Origin: Pseudofrankia inefficax
GTDB lineage: Bacteria > Actinomycetota > Actinomycetes > Frankiales > Frankiaceae
Assembly: GCF_000166135.1 (NCBI RefSeq)
Contig: NC_014666.1
Coordinates: forward strand, 3,906,001 to 3,970,000
Direction of reading: 5' to 3'
DNA length: 64,000 nucleotides
Shown here: positions 35,193 to 43,751 of the stretch, in pieces
How the letters are laid out: every line of letters starts with the position of its first letter
Numbering within the stretch: the stretch's first letter is position 1
The notes under the pieces: model-generated
The model's database searches: none
Seen by the model: the letters and a program-made list of their open reading frames with translations, nothing else
Told to the model about the DNA's origin: nothing
Translations under genes and position numbers: made by a program

Positions 35193-35539
35193 TCGTACTA
35201 GTTCTCTGCCGCGACCGGCCCGGCACCCAGGAACTCCGCCGCACGATCCGGCCCGCGCACCTCGAGTACATGATGGCCGCCCGGTCGAGGCTGGTCTTCG
35301 GTGGCCCGCTGACCGCCGAGGACGGGCTCGCCATCGGTGCGGTGTTCGCGCTGCGAGTGGCCACGACGTCCGAAGCCTCGCGGTTCCTCGCGGGCGAGCC
35401 CTACCACCAGGCCGGAGTGTTCGAGTCGGTCGTCGTCCATCCCATGCGCCAGATGGTTCCCGAGGACCCACCCGGGCTGCTCGACGCCGAGCTGGACCGG
35501 GCTCGGGCGGCGGCGGCCGACGCCACCGTGTCGTCCTAG
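35189..35539 (+). CDS. YciI-like protein
   Basis: Small ferredoxin-fold protein of 116 residues: RPAHLEYMMAARSRLVFGGPL carries the conserved His and the following helix; EASRFLAGEPYHQAGVFESVVV completes the domain. YciI proteins are often found in catabolic or antibiotic clusters; some act as dehalogenases or 2-oxo-acid tautomerase-like proteins, but many have no known reaction. Coupled to the exporter by ATGA overlap. Confidence 0.75.
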   Translation: MIVLVLCRDRPGTQELRRTIRPAHLEYMMAARSRLVFGGPLTAEDGLAIGAVFALRVATTSEASRFLAGEPYHQAGVFESVVVHPMRQMVPEDPPGLLDAELDRARAAAADATVSS

Positions 35540-35742
35540 GCGCCGCCTGGAGCCGAAACCGGGCGCTATTCATCGCGGCGGCGACGGAGCGGACAACACC
35601 GTTCTGCTCGAGCCTCCTCGGTCATCCGCGAATAGCGCCTTCTCCGCGTTGACTGACACGCCAGCGTCGCCGACGCCGCTGGGTTGGCGGAGCCCGTTTC
35701 CCTGCCGCGGAAAAGCGGCTGTAGCGACCTGGAGAAAAGGCC

Positions 35743-37215
35743 ATGACATCTGCTGTCGGCGTCGGCGAACCGTCCCTGGCGGCTCGGCTCGATCGCCTGC
35801 CGGTTGGCAGGATCCACCTCGTCGCGGTCATCTGCGTCGGGCTCGGGTTCTTCTTCGACACCTATGAGGTGTTCCTGGCCGGCACGTTGTCGGTCGTGCT
35901 GAAGCGGAGCTTCGGATTCGGCGGGGATTCGCTCAAGCTCCTGCTGGCCAGTGCCTTCGTGGGCCAGTTTGTCGGCGCGCTGGTACTCGGCCGGCTGGCC
36001 GACCGCATCGGCCGCCGCAGCGCGTTCTTGCTGAACCTGCTCATCTACTCGGTGTTCTCACTGGTCGGCGGGCTGGCGCCGAACGTCGAGGTCCTCGTCG
36101 GCGCGCGGTTCCTGGCCGGGATGGGGCTGGGGGCTGAGCTCACGCTCGGCGACTCCTACCTGTCCGATCTGCTGCCACCGCGGGCGCGCGGCCGGCTCAT
36201 TGCCGTCGCGTACACGATCGGCTTCCTTGGCGTCCCGGCCGCCGGGTTTCTCGGCCGCGGGCTCGTGGCGCGCAGTCCGGTCGGCGTCGACGGATGGCGC
36301 TGGATGTTCTTCCTCGGCGCTCTCGGCGCCGTGCTGGTGTGGGCGCTGCGCCGGGTACTGCCCGAGTCGCCGCGCTGGCTGGAGTCGGTCGGGCGGCACG
36401 AGGAGGCCGACCGCATCGTCACCGCGTGGGAGACCGACGCCGTCCGGCGTGGGCACGCCCTTTCCGAACCGGCCCCCGTCCCGGGCCCGGCGGCGCCTCC
36501 CGAGACGGCACCGCGGCGCCCGCCGTTCCGCGTGCTGTTCACCGGGCCGTTCCTACGGCGCACCGTGATGGCCTGGATCATGAACGTGATGTCGGCGATC
36601 GGCTACTACGGATTCGGCACGATCGCGACCCTGGTGCTGGTCGCGAAGGGCTACACGGTGCTTACCTCGCTGAGCTTCCTCGCCCTCACCTATGTTGGCT
36701 ATCCGCTCGGCTCGCTGCTGTCGCTGCCGGTGATCGAACGCTTCGAGCGTCGCGCCATCGTGGCGGTCTCGGCCAGTGGAATGGCCGTCACCGGGCTGCT
36801 GTTCGGGTTCGCCGGTTCCGGCACCACCGTGGTCCTGTGGGGAACCCTGTTTACCTTGATCAGCAACGTCTACTCCAACGGTTACCACGTCTTTACGGCC
36901 GAGCTGTACCCGACCGCGATGCGTGCCACGGCGGTCGGCGCGGCGTACGCGCTGAGCCGGCTCGTCACCGCCGCGCTGCCATTCGTCCTCATCCCCGTCC
37001 TCGACCACGCCGGGTCGGGAGCGGTGTTCACCGTGGTCGCCGCCGCCCTGGTCATCCTGGCCCTCGACGTCCTCGCGCTCGGGCCACGCACCACGGGACT
37101 GCCGGTGGACGAGGCCGCCGCTCTGCCCCAACAGCGGCCGGCGCCAGCACCCGCCGCGCGCGAACTGACACCGGCGCTGGAACTGGACCAGCCCGGTGGG
37201 CCGCGGCATGCCTGA
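35743..37215 (+). CDS. MFS transporter, sugar/aromatic-acid porter type
   Basis: Twelve-helix MFS protein of 490 residues. RLADRIGRRSAFLLNLLIYS and FLAGMGLGAELTLGDSYLSDLLPPRARGRL resemble NiaP- and AAHS-like carriers, and LPESPRWLES precedes the long central loop. ATG after GGAGAAAAGG. Such carriers usually take up organic acids such as benzoate or nicotinate. The C-terminus overlaps the second M20 gene, so uptake or release and hydrolysis may be coupled. Confidence 0.87.
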   Translation: MTSAVGVGEPSLAARLDRLPVGRIHLVAVICVGLGFFFDTYEVFLAGTLSVVLKRSFGFGGDSLKLLLASAFVGQFVGALVLGRLADRIGRRSAFLLNLLIYSVFSLVGGLAPNVEVLVGARFLAGMGLGAELTLGDSYLSDLLPPRARGRLIAVAYTIGFLGVPAAGFLGRGLVARSPVGVDGWRWMFFLGALGAVLVWALRRVLPESPRWLESVGRHEEADRIVTAWETDAVRRGHALSEPAPVPGPAAPPETAPRRPPFRVLFTGPFLRRTVMAWIMNVMSAIGYYGFGTIATLVLVAKGYTVLTSLSFLALTYVGYPLGSLLSLPVIERFERRAIVAVSASGMAVTGLLFGFAGSGTTVVLWGTLFTLISNVYSNGYHVFTAELYPTAMRATAVGAAYALSRLVTAALPFVLIPVLDHAGSGAVFTVVAAALVILALDVLALGPRTTGLPVDEAAALPQQRPAPAPAARELTPALELDQPGGPRHA

Positions 37216-38569
37216 CGGCGCGACCCCGGCGGTCGCGGCCGCCGGGATCGCCGCGGGCGAGCGTGCCCCCCGTTCCGCGGCCGACGCCGCCGTGGCCATC
37301 TGCGCCGACCTGCTGCGGATCGACACCTCCAACTACGGCACCGACGATGGCCCGGGCGAGCGCACCGCGGCGGAATACTGCGCGACCGTTCTGGCCGACG
37401 CGGGCCTGCCTGTGGAGATCATCGAACCCCGCCCCCGACGCACCACGGTCATGGCGCGCTGGCCCGGACTGGACCGAACACGGCCGCCGCTCCTCATCCA
37501 CGCCCACACCGACGTCGTCCCGGCGGAACCGGCCATCTGGAGCAGGCACCCGTTCGGAGCCGAGCTGGCGGACGGATGCCTGTGGGGTCGCGGTGCGGTC
37601 GACATGAAGTACTTCGTGGCCCAGGTGCTTGCGGTGATCCGGGCCTGGTCAGGCAGCGGGCAGCGGCCGGCCCGTGACATCGTGCTCGCCTTCGTCGCCG
37701 ACGAGGAGAACGGCGGCCATCTGGGCGCGCGGTGGCTGGTCGAGCATCGTCGCGACCTACTGGACGACTGCACCGAGGCCATCGGAGAGGTCGGCGGGTA
37801 CTCGGCGCGGCTGCCCACCGGGCAGCGGCTGTACTTCATCGAGACCGGGCAGAAGGGCGTCCTCTGGTTCGAGGTCACCGCGCGCGGTCCCGCCGGGCAC
37901 GCATCGATGATCAATGACGGTAACAGCGTGGTGAACCTGGCCGAGGTTGTCGCTCGCATCGGCCGGCACGAGTTCCCGTACCGCCTCACCCCGACCACGC
38001 GCGCCCTGCTGCAGACCGTCGCCGACTGCGTCGGCGAACCGTTCGATCCGGTCGACCCAGAAGCGTTGCTGCGCCACCTCGGCCCGGCCGCCCGCATGAT
38101 CGCTTCGTCGCTGCGCGACGTCGCCTCGCCGACCGAGTTGGCCGCGGGCGGAAAGACGAACGTCATACCGCCGCACGCCACGGCGCGGTTTGACTGCCGT
38201 TTCCTGCCCGGCTCCGAAGAAGCCTGCGCGGCGCGCATGCGCGAGCTGATCGGGCCGGGCGTCGAGCACCAGATCGTCTACCGCGCCATCGCGGTGGAGA
38301 CCGAGTTCAGTGGGCCGGTCAGCGAGGCGATCAGGCAGGCAGTCATCGCCACCGATCCCGGCGCCATCACCGTTCCCTACCTCCTGCCCGCGGGCAGCGA
38401 CGCCAAGCACTTCAGCCAGCTCGGCATCAACTGTTTCGGATTCGCTCCACTGCAATTGCCCGACGGTTTCGACTTCCCCGCGGCCTTCCACGGCGTGGAC
38501 GAGCGTGTGCCGGTCGACGCGATCCGCGCCGGAGTCGCCATCCTGGAACGATTCCTGCAGTTGTGCTGA
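37208..38569 (+). CDS. M20-family metallohydrolase, copy 2
   Basis: Paralogue of the hydrolase at 12095-13489, about 453 residues from the ATG at 37208 (a GTG at 37196 is possible). M20 motifs: HAHTDVVP, WGRGAVDMKY, VADEENGG, AIGEVGGYS and FHGVDERVPVD. It overlaps the MFS gene by 8 nt. Likely removes an N-acyl group or cleaves a small peptide; with the carrier it could process an imported or exported conjugate. Two such paralogues bracketing the region suggest a shared origin and related substrates. Confidence 0.88.
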   Translation: MPDGATPAVAAAGIAAGERAPRSAADAAVAICADLLRIDTSNYGTDDGPGERTAAEYCATVLADAGLPVEIIEPRPRRTTVMARWPGLDRTRPPLLIHAHTDVVPAEPAIWSRHPFGAELADGCLWGRGAVDMKYFVAQVLAVIRAWSGSGQRPARDIVLAFVADEENGGHLGARWLVEHRRDLLDDCTEAIGEVGGYSARLPTGQRLYFIETGQKGVLWFEVTARGPAGHASMINDGNSVVNLAEVVARIGRHEFPYRLTPTTRALLQTVADCVGEPFDPVDPEALLRHLGPAARMIASSLRDVASPTELAAGGKTNVIPPHATARFDCRFLPGSEEACAARMRELIGPGVEHQIVYRAIAVETEFSGPVSEAIRQAVIATDPGAITVPYLLPAGSDAKHFSQLGINCFGFAPLQLPDGFDFPAAFHGVDERVPVDAIRAGVAILERFLQLC

Positions 38570-39031
38570 CTCAGGCTCCCGGCAGGAATGGCGACGTTGT
38601 TGCGTCGAAGCGGTCCGAGGCGAAGGCTCGGGCTCGACCTCCGCCCAGCCGATCAGCAGTAGCGGGCCGCGAGTCCCGGATCGACGGATGATCTTGGGTC
38701 GACCCGTGCGATGACTTCGTTGGTTGTATCGACCTAGGTCAACTGCGGGCCCAGCTCGGTACAGCTTGCGATCGGTGGATGGGTCCGGCGTCGGCGAGGC
38801 GGTAGCCGCAGGGCGGGCATCCGCCGAGGTAGCGCTGTCGATCGGCTGGGGGGCGCAATCCTTTGGTCGAGCGCGAAGGTCATCTGCCTGAGCGACCCGG
38901 CCAGCCGCAGGCCGCAGATGGTGCGGGCACCTGGCTGGGTAGAGTCGTCCCCTGTCCGCGGGGGCCGGCCCCACGCCCACCGCGCCGTTCGCACTCGTCA
39001 CCTTGCGCACTTCCGAATCGGGAGAGACTCT
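38570..39031. other. Intergenic stretch with palindrome
   Basis: 462 bp with no supported gene. It contains the perfect 10-bp palindrome GACCTAGGTC at 38731-38740, with flanking TC/AA giving TCGACCTAGGTCAA. It could be an operator for the V4R gene at 39032; this is speculative. GGGAGAGA before the ATG of that gene is its ribosome-binding site. Confidence 0.4.
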
Positions 39032-39499
39032 ATGCCCGTGAACCAGCGTCCCACCTTGGGACCGATGGTCTCCGCCACCTGCCTGCAGCAGATGAGGATC
39101 TACACCGAGGACCTGGTCGGCCGAGGGCCTGTCCTGGGTGCCGGCAGGATGCGTGGGCAGGGCGTCATCGCCGACCTCGGCCTGCAGGGTTCCCGGCTGG
39201 ACGACGACAAGCTGTTCCGCCTGTTCGTCGACACCTTCGGCATCGAAGGCACCCGCCTCTGCCTGGTCACAGGGGTGACGTCGGACGACTCCGGGGCCTA
39301 TGTCGTGCAGCTCGTCGAAGGGGCGTGTACCCACCAGATGGAGGCGACGGAGCCGATGTGTGCCTACACACTGGGTGTCTTCGTCGGGGCGTTGCAGGCT
39401 GTGACCGGCGTCGTCATGCAGGGAACGGAGACCGCCTGTGAAGCAGCCGGCGACTCGACCTGCACCTTTGTGATCCGTCCGCACCGCGCGCTCATTTAG
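39032..39499 (+). CDS. V4R (4-vinyl reductase) domain protein
   Basis: Protein of 155 residues. The C-terminal half has the V4R pattern: a cysteine-containing strand (EGACTHQME), a glycine-rich helix (GVFVGALQAVTG) and the ending ETACEAAGDSTCTFVI. V4R domains are small-molecule-binding sensors, distantly related to trafficking proteins; they occur next to signalling enzymes. Here it lies convergent to an operon encoding an MglA-like GTPase and a roadblock protein, so it may be its sensory input. Hydrocarbon- or iron-sulfur-linked binding is possible; the three C-terminal cysteines would allow metal binding. Confidence 0.7.
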   Translation: MPVNQRPTLGPMVSATCLQQMRIYTEDLVGRGPVLGAGRMRGQGVIADLGLQGSRLDDDKLFRLFVDTFGIEGTRLCLVTGVTSDDSGAYVVQLVEGACTHQMEATEPMCAYTLGVFVGALQAVTGVVMQGTETACEAAGDSTCTFVIRPHRALI

Positions 39500-39530
39500 C
39501 AACGCTCATTGCTGACGCGGGCCCGGCCTA

Positions 39531-39557
39531 CCTGGGCGTCGGGCGCAGGCGCCCAGG
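39531..39557. terminator. Terminator-like hairpin between V4R and coiled-coil genes
   Basis: 8-bp perfect stem CCTGGGCG/CGCCCAGG (39531-39538, 39550-39557) with an 11-nt loop, located between two convergent stops. Confidence 0.5.
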
Positions 39558-39566
39558 GGCCGGCTG

Positions 39567-40124
39567 TCAGCCCCGATGGTCTTCGGTTTCGAGGATGGTC
39601 GTGCGCAGGTCCGCGAGCTGAACGTCACGGCTAGCCAGCGCTGACTCGATCAACGCTGTCCGTCGGCGCTCGGCGTCCAGGTCGGCCTGCAGGACTCGGG
39701 CGGCTTCCTCGGCAGCGGCCAAGCGCTGTCGCAGGCCCGCGACCTCCTGGCGGTTCGAGGCCGCCGCCGACTCCAACGCGGCGATGGCAGCGCTCTCCAT
39801 CCTGCCCATCTCGGCCTCCGCGCGGTCGGTCATCGCCTTGGTCGTGCCGCTCATCCGCAGCACCTCGGCCTGAGCCTCGGCGAGGGCGGCTCGGGTCTCG
39901 TCGAGTTGCCGCGTCACCAGGCCCAGCTTCGCTGACGTCTCGTCCAGTCGCCGCCGCGTGGTCGCCAGGTTCGTGGACATCGCCGTCTCGATGGGCTCGG
40001 GCGTTCGGACGACGGCCGATCGGGACCGCAGCACGCGGCTGGCGACGGTACCGGCGAGCGCCCCGAACACAAGCGTCGTCACCGAGGCCGCGACGTGACC
40101 GTCCTGGTGGTTGCGAGGCGTCAT
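39567..40124 (-). CDS. Membrane-anchored coiled-coil protein
   Basis: Protein of 185 residues. A short N-terminal tail precedes one hydrophobic helix (AASVTTLVFGALAGTVASRV, about 12-31), then almost the entire rest is predicted coiled coil rich in Ala, Glu, Arg and Leu (TRRRLDETSAKLGLVTRQLD onward). ATG at 40124 has GGGAGGAAA upstream; a longer frame exists but has no site. It is the last gene of the GTPase operon, 184 nt after it, and could be the membrane scaffold or effector of the switch. No family recognised. Confidence 0.7.
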   Translation of the reverse strand: MTPRNHQDGHVAASVTTLVFGALAGTVASRVLRSRSAVVRTPEPIETAMSTNLATTRRRLDETSAKLGLVTRQLDETRAALAEAQAEVLRMSGTTKAMTDRAEAEMGRMESAAIAALESAAASNRQEVAGLRQRLAAAEEAARVLQADLDAERRRTALIESALASRDVQLADLRTTILETEDHRG

Positions 40125-40308
40125 CGGTTTCCTCCCTGACGGAGTTTCACGGGCGTCACGGCGGCCCCGAACAGACGCCCGGAAGGCGTCTGACCACGGT
40201 GTCGACGCGCTGTGGCCGCCGGGGACACGTCGCTGTTGCGCGGCATCTGCTGAGGCTAGCGGGCAGGGCTGCCGGGCGGGCCAGGAGCCCCGGAGCCCCG
40301 GTGCACCC

Positions 40309-40905
40309 TCACCAGTAGTCGCGGGCGGTGCGCTGGACGGTGTCCGACCCGGCGCCGGGTGGCGACATCTCACTGGCGAGTCCCGGGTCGATGCTCAGGA
40401 GCAGAGCCTGGACGAGAAGCGCGACGTCGCCGCGACGCCGCGCGTCGATCTCGAAGACGGGCGCGATGATGCCGACTCGTGCCAGGACCTGGCGGTAGTC
40501 GTCCAGGCTGGCGGTGCGGCGGAGGTCCATTCCGGTGACGCCGACCGCCAGCGCCGTCTCGTCGATGACCGTTCGGAAGGCGCCGACGAACTCGTGCAGG
40601 TCCGCGAGCGGCGTCGGCCGGGCGTTGGTCATCAGGAGGACGACGCCGATCGCCCCCTCGGCGAGGATGTATCGCATGAAGTCGAACCGGTCCTGGCCCG
40701 GGGTGCCGTAGAGGTGGATCCGTTCGGTACCGGAGAGCCGCAGGACACCGTAGTCCATGGCGATCGTGGTGGTCGCCTTGATGTCCCTGGTCTCGTCTGT
40801 CGGCCGGGTCTCGGTGGTGACCGGGGGAATGTCGCTGATGGACGCGATCGCCGTGGTCTTACCCGCGCCCACCGGGCCAGAGAATACGATCTTGTAGTGG
40901 GTCAC
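40309..40905 (-). CDS. MglA-like small GTPase (CvnD-type ATP/GTP-binding protein)
   Basis: Ras-like switch protein of 198 residues. G1/P-loop is SGPVGAGKTTAI (about 9-20), G2 contains an arginine-threonine run (ATTTIAMDYG), G3 is YGTPGQDRFDFMRY and G4 reads VTGMDL in place of NKxD. This non-canonical G4 is the usual form in the actinobacterial CvnD subfamily of the cvn conservons. Together with roadblock proteins, which regulate GTP hydrolysis, it forms a polarity- or signalling-type module. It lies 33 nt after the helper gene. Confidence 0.85.
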   Translation of the reverse strand: MTHYKIVFSGPVGAGKTTAIASISDIPPVTTETRPTDETRDIKATTTIAMDYGVLRLSGTERIHLYGTPGQDRFDFMRYILAEGAIGVVLLMTNARPTPLADLHEFVGAFRTVIDETALAVGVTGMDLRRTASLDDYRQVLARVGIIAPVFEIDARRRGDVALLVQALLLSIDPGLASEMSPPGAGSDTVQRTARDYW

Positions 40906-40938
40906 CGGTGTCCCTGAGAATGAGTCGGACGGCAGATG

Positions 40939-41709
40939 TCAGCCGGTGCGCAGTTTGTCGAACAGCTTGCGCAACAGAGGCCGTCTCGGAGTGGGAACGA
41001 CGGCCGGCGGCGGTGACGGCGGCGCGGCCGCGAGGAGCGAGGCCGGCCGCGACGGGAGATCCGGGCGGACGAGGTCGACCGCGGCAGCCGCGCTGTAGAA
41101 GACGAAGACGTCCTCCGGTGGCAGGTGCAACAGGTCGATCGTCTGGCGCAGCGTGCTGGGCTGTCGAACCCAGAGGGCCGCGACGCTCATCGCGCCGGGT
41201 GTCACGATCAGCCGGGTGAAGTTGGGCCACTCCCGCAGGGCGAACGGGGTGTCGAGGGACGCGTCGAGTGGCAGCCTGCCTCTCGAGGCGCTCAACGCGA
41301 GCTTCCACAGCAGGACGTCGAGCGGCACCATGTCCGGGTGGTTGACGGCGTACTGGGGTGAGCGGGAGAAGACAAGAGTGGCCTGGGTGGGGAGGTCCTC
41401 GGTCCCGGCATACGGCCGTAGGCCGCCTTCGCCGCCGTAGACGACAGCGGCGTAGCTGGTCGGGTAGACGGCGATAACCGGCCAGGGTCCCTGGATGTGC
41501 ACCGCCTGGCCGCGTTCCTCGGCGCGCCGCCACGCGGTGGCGACCAGCCCCTGCAGGAACCGCGCCGGGTCATAACGACGAACCGCGAGGGCAGCCTCAC
41601 CGCGCGCCGGTGCCACGGCGCTGAGCCATCGATCCGGGGCGGGCGGGGATGTTCCAGCGTCGTCTGGCGGCGTCCAGAGCTCCGTCGGGTTCACTCCTTG
41701 GCCGTCCAC
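40939..41709 (-). CDS. Conserved hypothetical protein of the GTPase operon
   Basis: Protein of 256 residues, not recognised by family. A hydrophobic core is broken by a glycine-rich, tyrosine-rich part (IQGPWPVIAVYPTSYAAVVY, about 75-94), then a segment (FALREWPNFTRLIVTPGAMS) and a Pro/Ala linker followed by a basic C-terminus (RRPLLRKLFDKLRTG). GTG start with AGCAGGAGA upstream. Position between roadblock and GTPase genes is where conservons carry the DUF742 gene (cvnC), but this protein does not look like DUF742. It may replace it as the adaptor. Confidence 0.6.
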   Translation of the reverse strand: MDGQGVNPTELWTPPDDAGTSPPAPDRWLSAVAPARGEAALAVRRYDPARFLQGLVATAWRRAEERGQAVHIQGPWPVIAVYPTSYAAVVYGGEGGLRPYAGTEDLPTQATLVFSRSPQYAVNHPDMVPLDVLLWKLALSASRGRLPLDASLDTPFALREWPNFTRLIVTPGAMSVAALWVRQPSTLRQTIDLLHLPPEDVFVFYSAAAAVDLVRPDLPSRPASLLAAAPPSPPPAVVPTPRRPLLRKLFDKLRTG

Positions 41710-41817
41710 CCGTCGTCTCCTGCTTCCTGGTAGGCCAGACCCGGCACGCGCGGTCCTGCCGGTCCACCGTCCGTCAGTGTCGCCCGGAACCGGGGCGACC
41801 GGGTCGACGCACGGCGT

Positions 41818-42180
41818 TCAGACGGCCTCGGCCAACGCTTCGGCGCCTCGGCGCACGTCGAGGAACGTCGTGCCCAGCTGAGCGTCCGGTCGGGTGACGA
41901 CCACCAGCACGGTTTCCGGGCCCGCCCTGGTGAGCAGCACATGACCGCGCTGTCCCCTGATGAGGATCTGGTCGAGCGCTCCCCGGGTGAGTTCCATGCT
42001 CGCCTGACTCCCCAGAGCGAGCATGGCCGCGCTCATCGCGGCCACGCGGTCATGCTCGAACCCGGCCGGCAGCAGCGACGCCATGAGAAAGCCGTCCGTC
42101 GACACAAGTGCGGAAGCCTCAATGTCATCGGACGAGGCGTTGAGCTCGCTCAGGATGGAGGTCACCGACCGTTTCTGCAC
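41818..42180 (-). CDS. Roadblock/LC7-domain protein
   Basis: Roadblock protein of 120 residues: EASALVSTDGFLMASLLPAG opens the fold and GHVLLTRAGPETVLVVVTRP forms the central strands. GTG start with GGGAGACG upstream. Roadblock proteins dimerise and act on MglA-like GTPases as activators or GAPs (CvnB type). It heads the minus-strand operon and is divergent from a second roadblock gene. Confidence 0.85.
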   Translation of the reverse strand: MQKRSVTSILSELNASSDDIEASALVSTDGFLMASLLPAGFEHDRVAAMSAAMLALGSQASMELTRGALDQILIRGQRGHVLLTRAGPETVLVVVTRPDAQLGTTFLDVRRGAEALAEAV

Positions 42181-42831
42181 GCACGTCTCCCACGTCGTCG
42201 ATGGTCCGTCCCGGGGTCACTCAGGATTTGACACACCGCGGCTCGGCTGACGGCTTCCCCCGACAGGCAGCCCGAGCCCGGCCAGCCATCGTACGGAGAA
42301 TAGTGACGATACTTGACCGGCACGTCCCTGAGCCGCTGACCAGCCACGGTGGCCCTGTGGTGCCGCGGCGTCACGCTGTGGAGCAGCGTTCACGCCGGAG
42401 TCACCTGGGGCATGGTCCCTGCAAAAGTGCACTTCGTGGGGGGTAGCCTCGTCTGCCAGAGCCGGGCCTGTCTCCATCGCCGACGTGCGCCGCCCAGGGT
42501 GGCTCGGCGAACGCTTCCCTGACGGACGAGAGAGATGACGACGGTCACGATGCAGGACGAGGGGGGCAGTGAGTCGCGGCATCGCAGCACGTCGAAACGG
42601 TCGTGGCGCCCTCGAGCCCCGGCCTCGTACCCGTCGGAGCCCGCCCAGGCCGAGGCCGACGACGTGGAGCCGATCGTCGCCGAGAGGGCGGCCGGCGACG
42701 CACGCTTCGCGGACGCCGCGATGCCCCTGTGGGTGCTGCCGACCGTGCCGGTGCCGCCGGACGAGGTAGGTCCCCACCGGAATCCAGAGCTATCCAGGTC
42801 AATCGGAACCGTTGAGTACGGAGGCGCATCG
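42181..42831. other. Divergent control region of the two roadblock genes
   Basis: 651 bp. It contains a perfect palindrome AAGTGCACTT at 42425-42434. From 42535 the frame of the downstream roadblock gene is open with an ATG and a GAGAGA site, so a 99-residue N-terminal extension is possible; its sequence is hydrophilic, acidic and not roadblock-like. Confidence 0.4.
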
Positions 42832-43197
42832 GTGAGTATCCAGTCGGAGTTGTCGCGCGTGGTGTCGGAGCTGCGGCGGTCGATTCCGGAGTTGAACGGT
42901 GCCATGGTGGCGTCGGTGGACGGGCTGTCCGTCGCACACGACTTCCCCGAGCCGGAGGCCGAACGGATGGCCGCGATGGCAGCGACGGCCCTGGGCCTCG
43001 GCAAGCGCATCTCGGACCGGACCGGGCTCGGCGAGATGCAGGAGACGGTAGTCCGCGGCGACCGCGGCTACCTGGTGGTGTACGCGGCCGGCGAACAGGC
43101 GGTGCTGGTGCTGTCCGGCCCGTTCAACTCCAACCTCGGACTGATGCGGATCGAGGCGCGCGCGGCCTCGACTGAGATCAACAAGCTGCTTGGCTGA
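42832..43197 (+). CDS. Roadblock/LC7-domain protein (MglB/CvnB-like)
   Basis: Second roadblock protein, 121 residues from the GTG at 42832 (GGAGG 7 nt upstream). Typical layout: VVSELRRSIPELNGAMVASV, GLSVAHDFPEPEAERMAAMA, GDRGYLVVYAAGEQAVLVLS. It begins at the canonical roadblock N-terminus, which is why I prefer this start to the ATG at 42535. It is divergent from the operon with the GTPase and may be the second regulator of the same switch, as MglB is of MglA. Confidence 0.83.
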   Translation: MSIQSELSRVVSELRRSIPELNGAMVASVDGLSVAHDFPEPEAERMAAMAATALGLGKRISDRTGLGEMQETVVRGDRGYLVVYAAGEQAVLVLSGPFNSNLGLMRIEARAASTEINKLLG

Positions 43198-43751
43198 GCG
43201 CGACACCAGCCACTCCGCCGTTTCCTCCGCAGCCGCCACGGGCGGCGGCGTTGCCTGCGCTCGCGCGTCCTCGGACAAGCGGTGGCGACGGCCGCCGGGG
43301 CGGCCCCGGGTGGGACCTCCAACTCGTCGCGTCGCGTGGCCGCCCCTGCGGTCCCAGGTCGCCAGGTGCGGGACGACGACGTGCCGACGTTCACCGCCGG
43401 GGCGTGAGCCGCAAGGCCTCGGCTGACCCGGCCGCACCGACAGATCTTCCGTCTCTCCGGGCTCGGGGCTTTCGCGCACTGGCGGGACGGTCGCGGCGCG
43501 GCGTGAAGGGTACCCGGCGGGCACAGATGGGGCGATCGGGGCCAAACGGGGCCGTCTAGGTGATTGTTTGTCCCCGCCCGCGGAGGGAACAAGCGGAGTC
43601 GGTGCGGAGAACCGTGGTTCGTGATGCCACCGATCCAGGGCCGGGGCTCCAGCGGGTCGCGGCGTCGTGTGGTCGGCTGGCGTGAACCGATCGCGGACGG
43701 GGGTGGCAAGCGACGGAAGGATCTCGGATCCGGTCACCCGCGCGGAGGCGC
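43198..43751. other. Intergenic stretch with no supported gene
   Basis: 554 bp between the roadblock gene and the GGDEF gene; frames are short and arginine-rich. A weak hairpin around 43566-43598 (TTTGTCCCC / GGGAACAAG) could belong to either gene. Confidence 0.4.

Noticed and set aside
23840-38569. An NRPS or PKS biosynthetic cluster.
   Set aside because: No adenylation, condensation, ketosynthase or carrier domain occurs in the window; only tailoring- and precursor-type enzymes are present.
37757-39502. A 581-codon minus-strand frame spanning the M20 gene, the gap and the V4R gene.
   Set aside because: No ribosome-binding site or domain; both real genes are on the plus strand.
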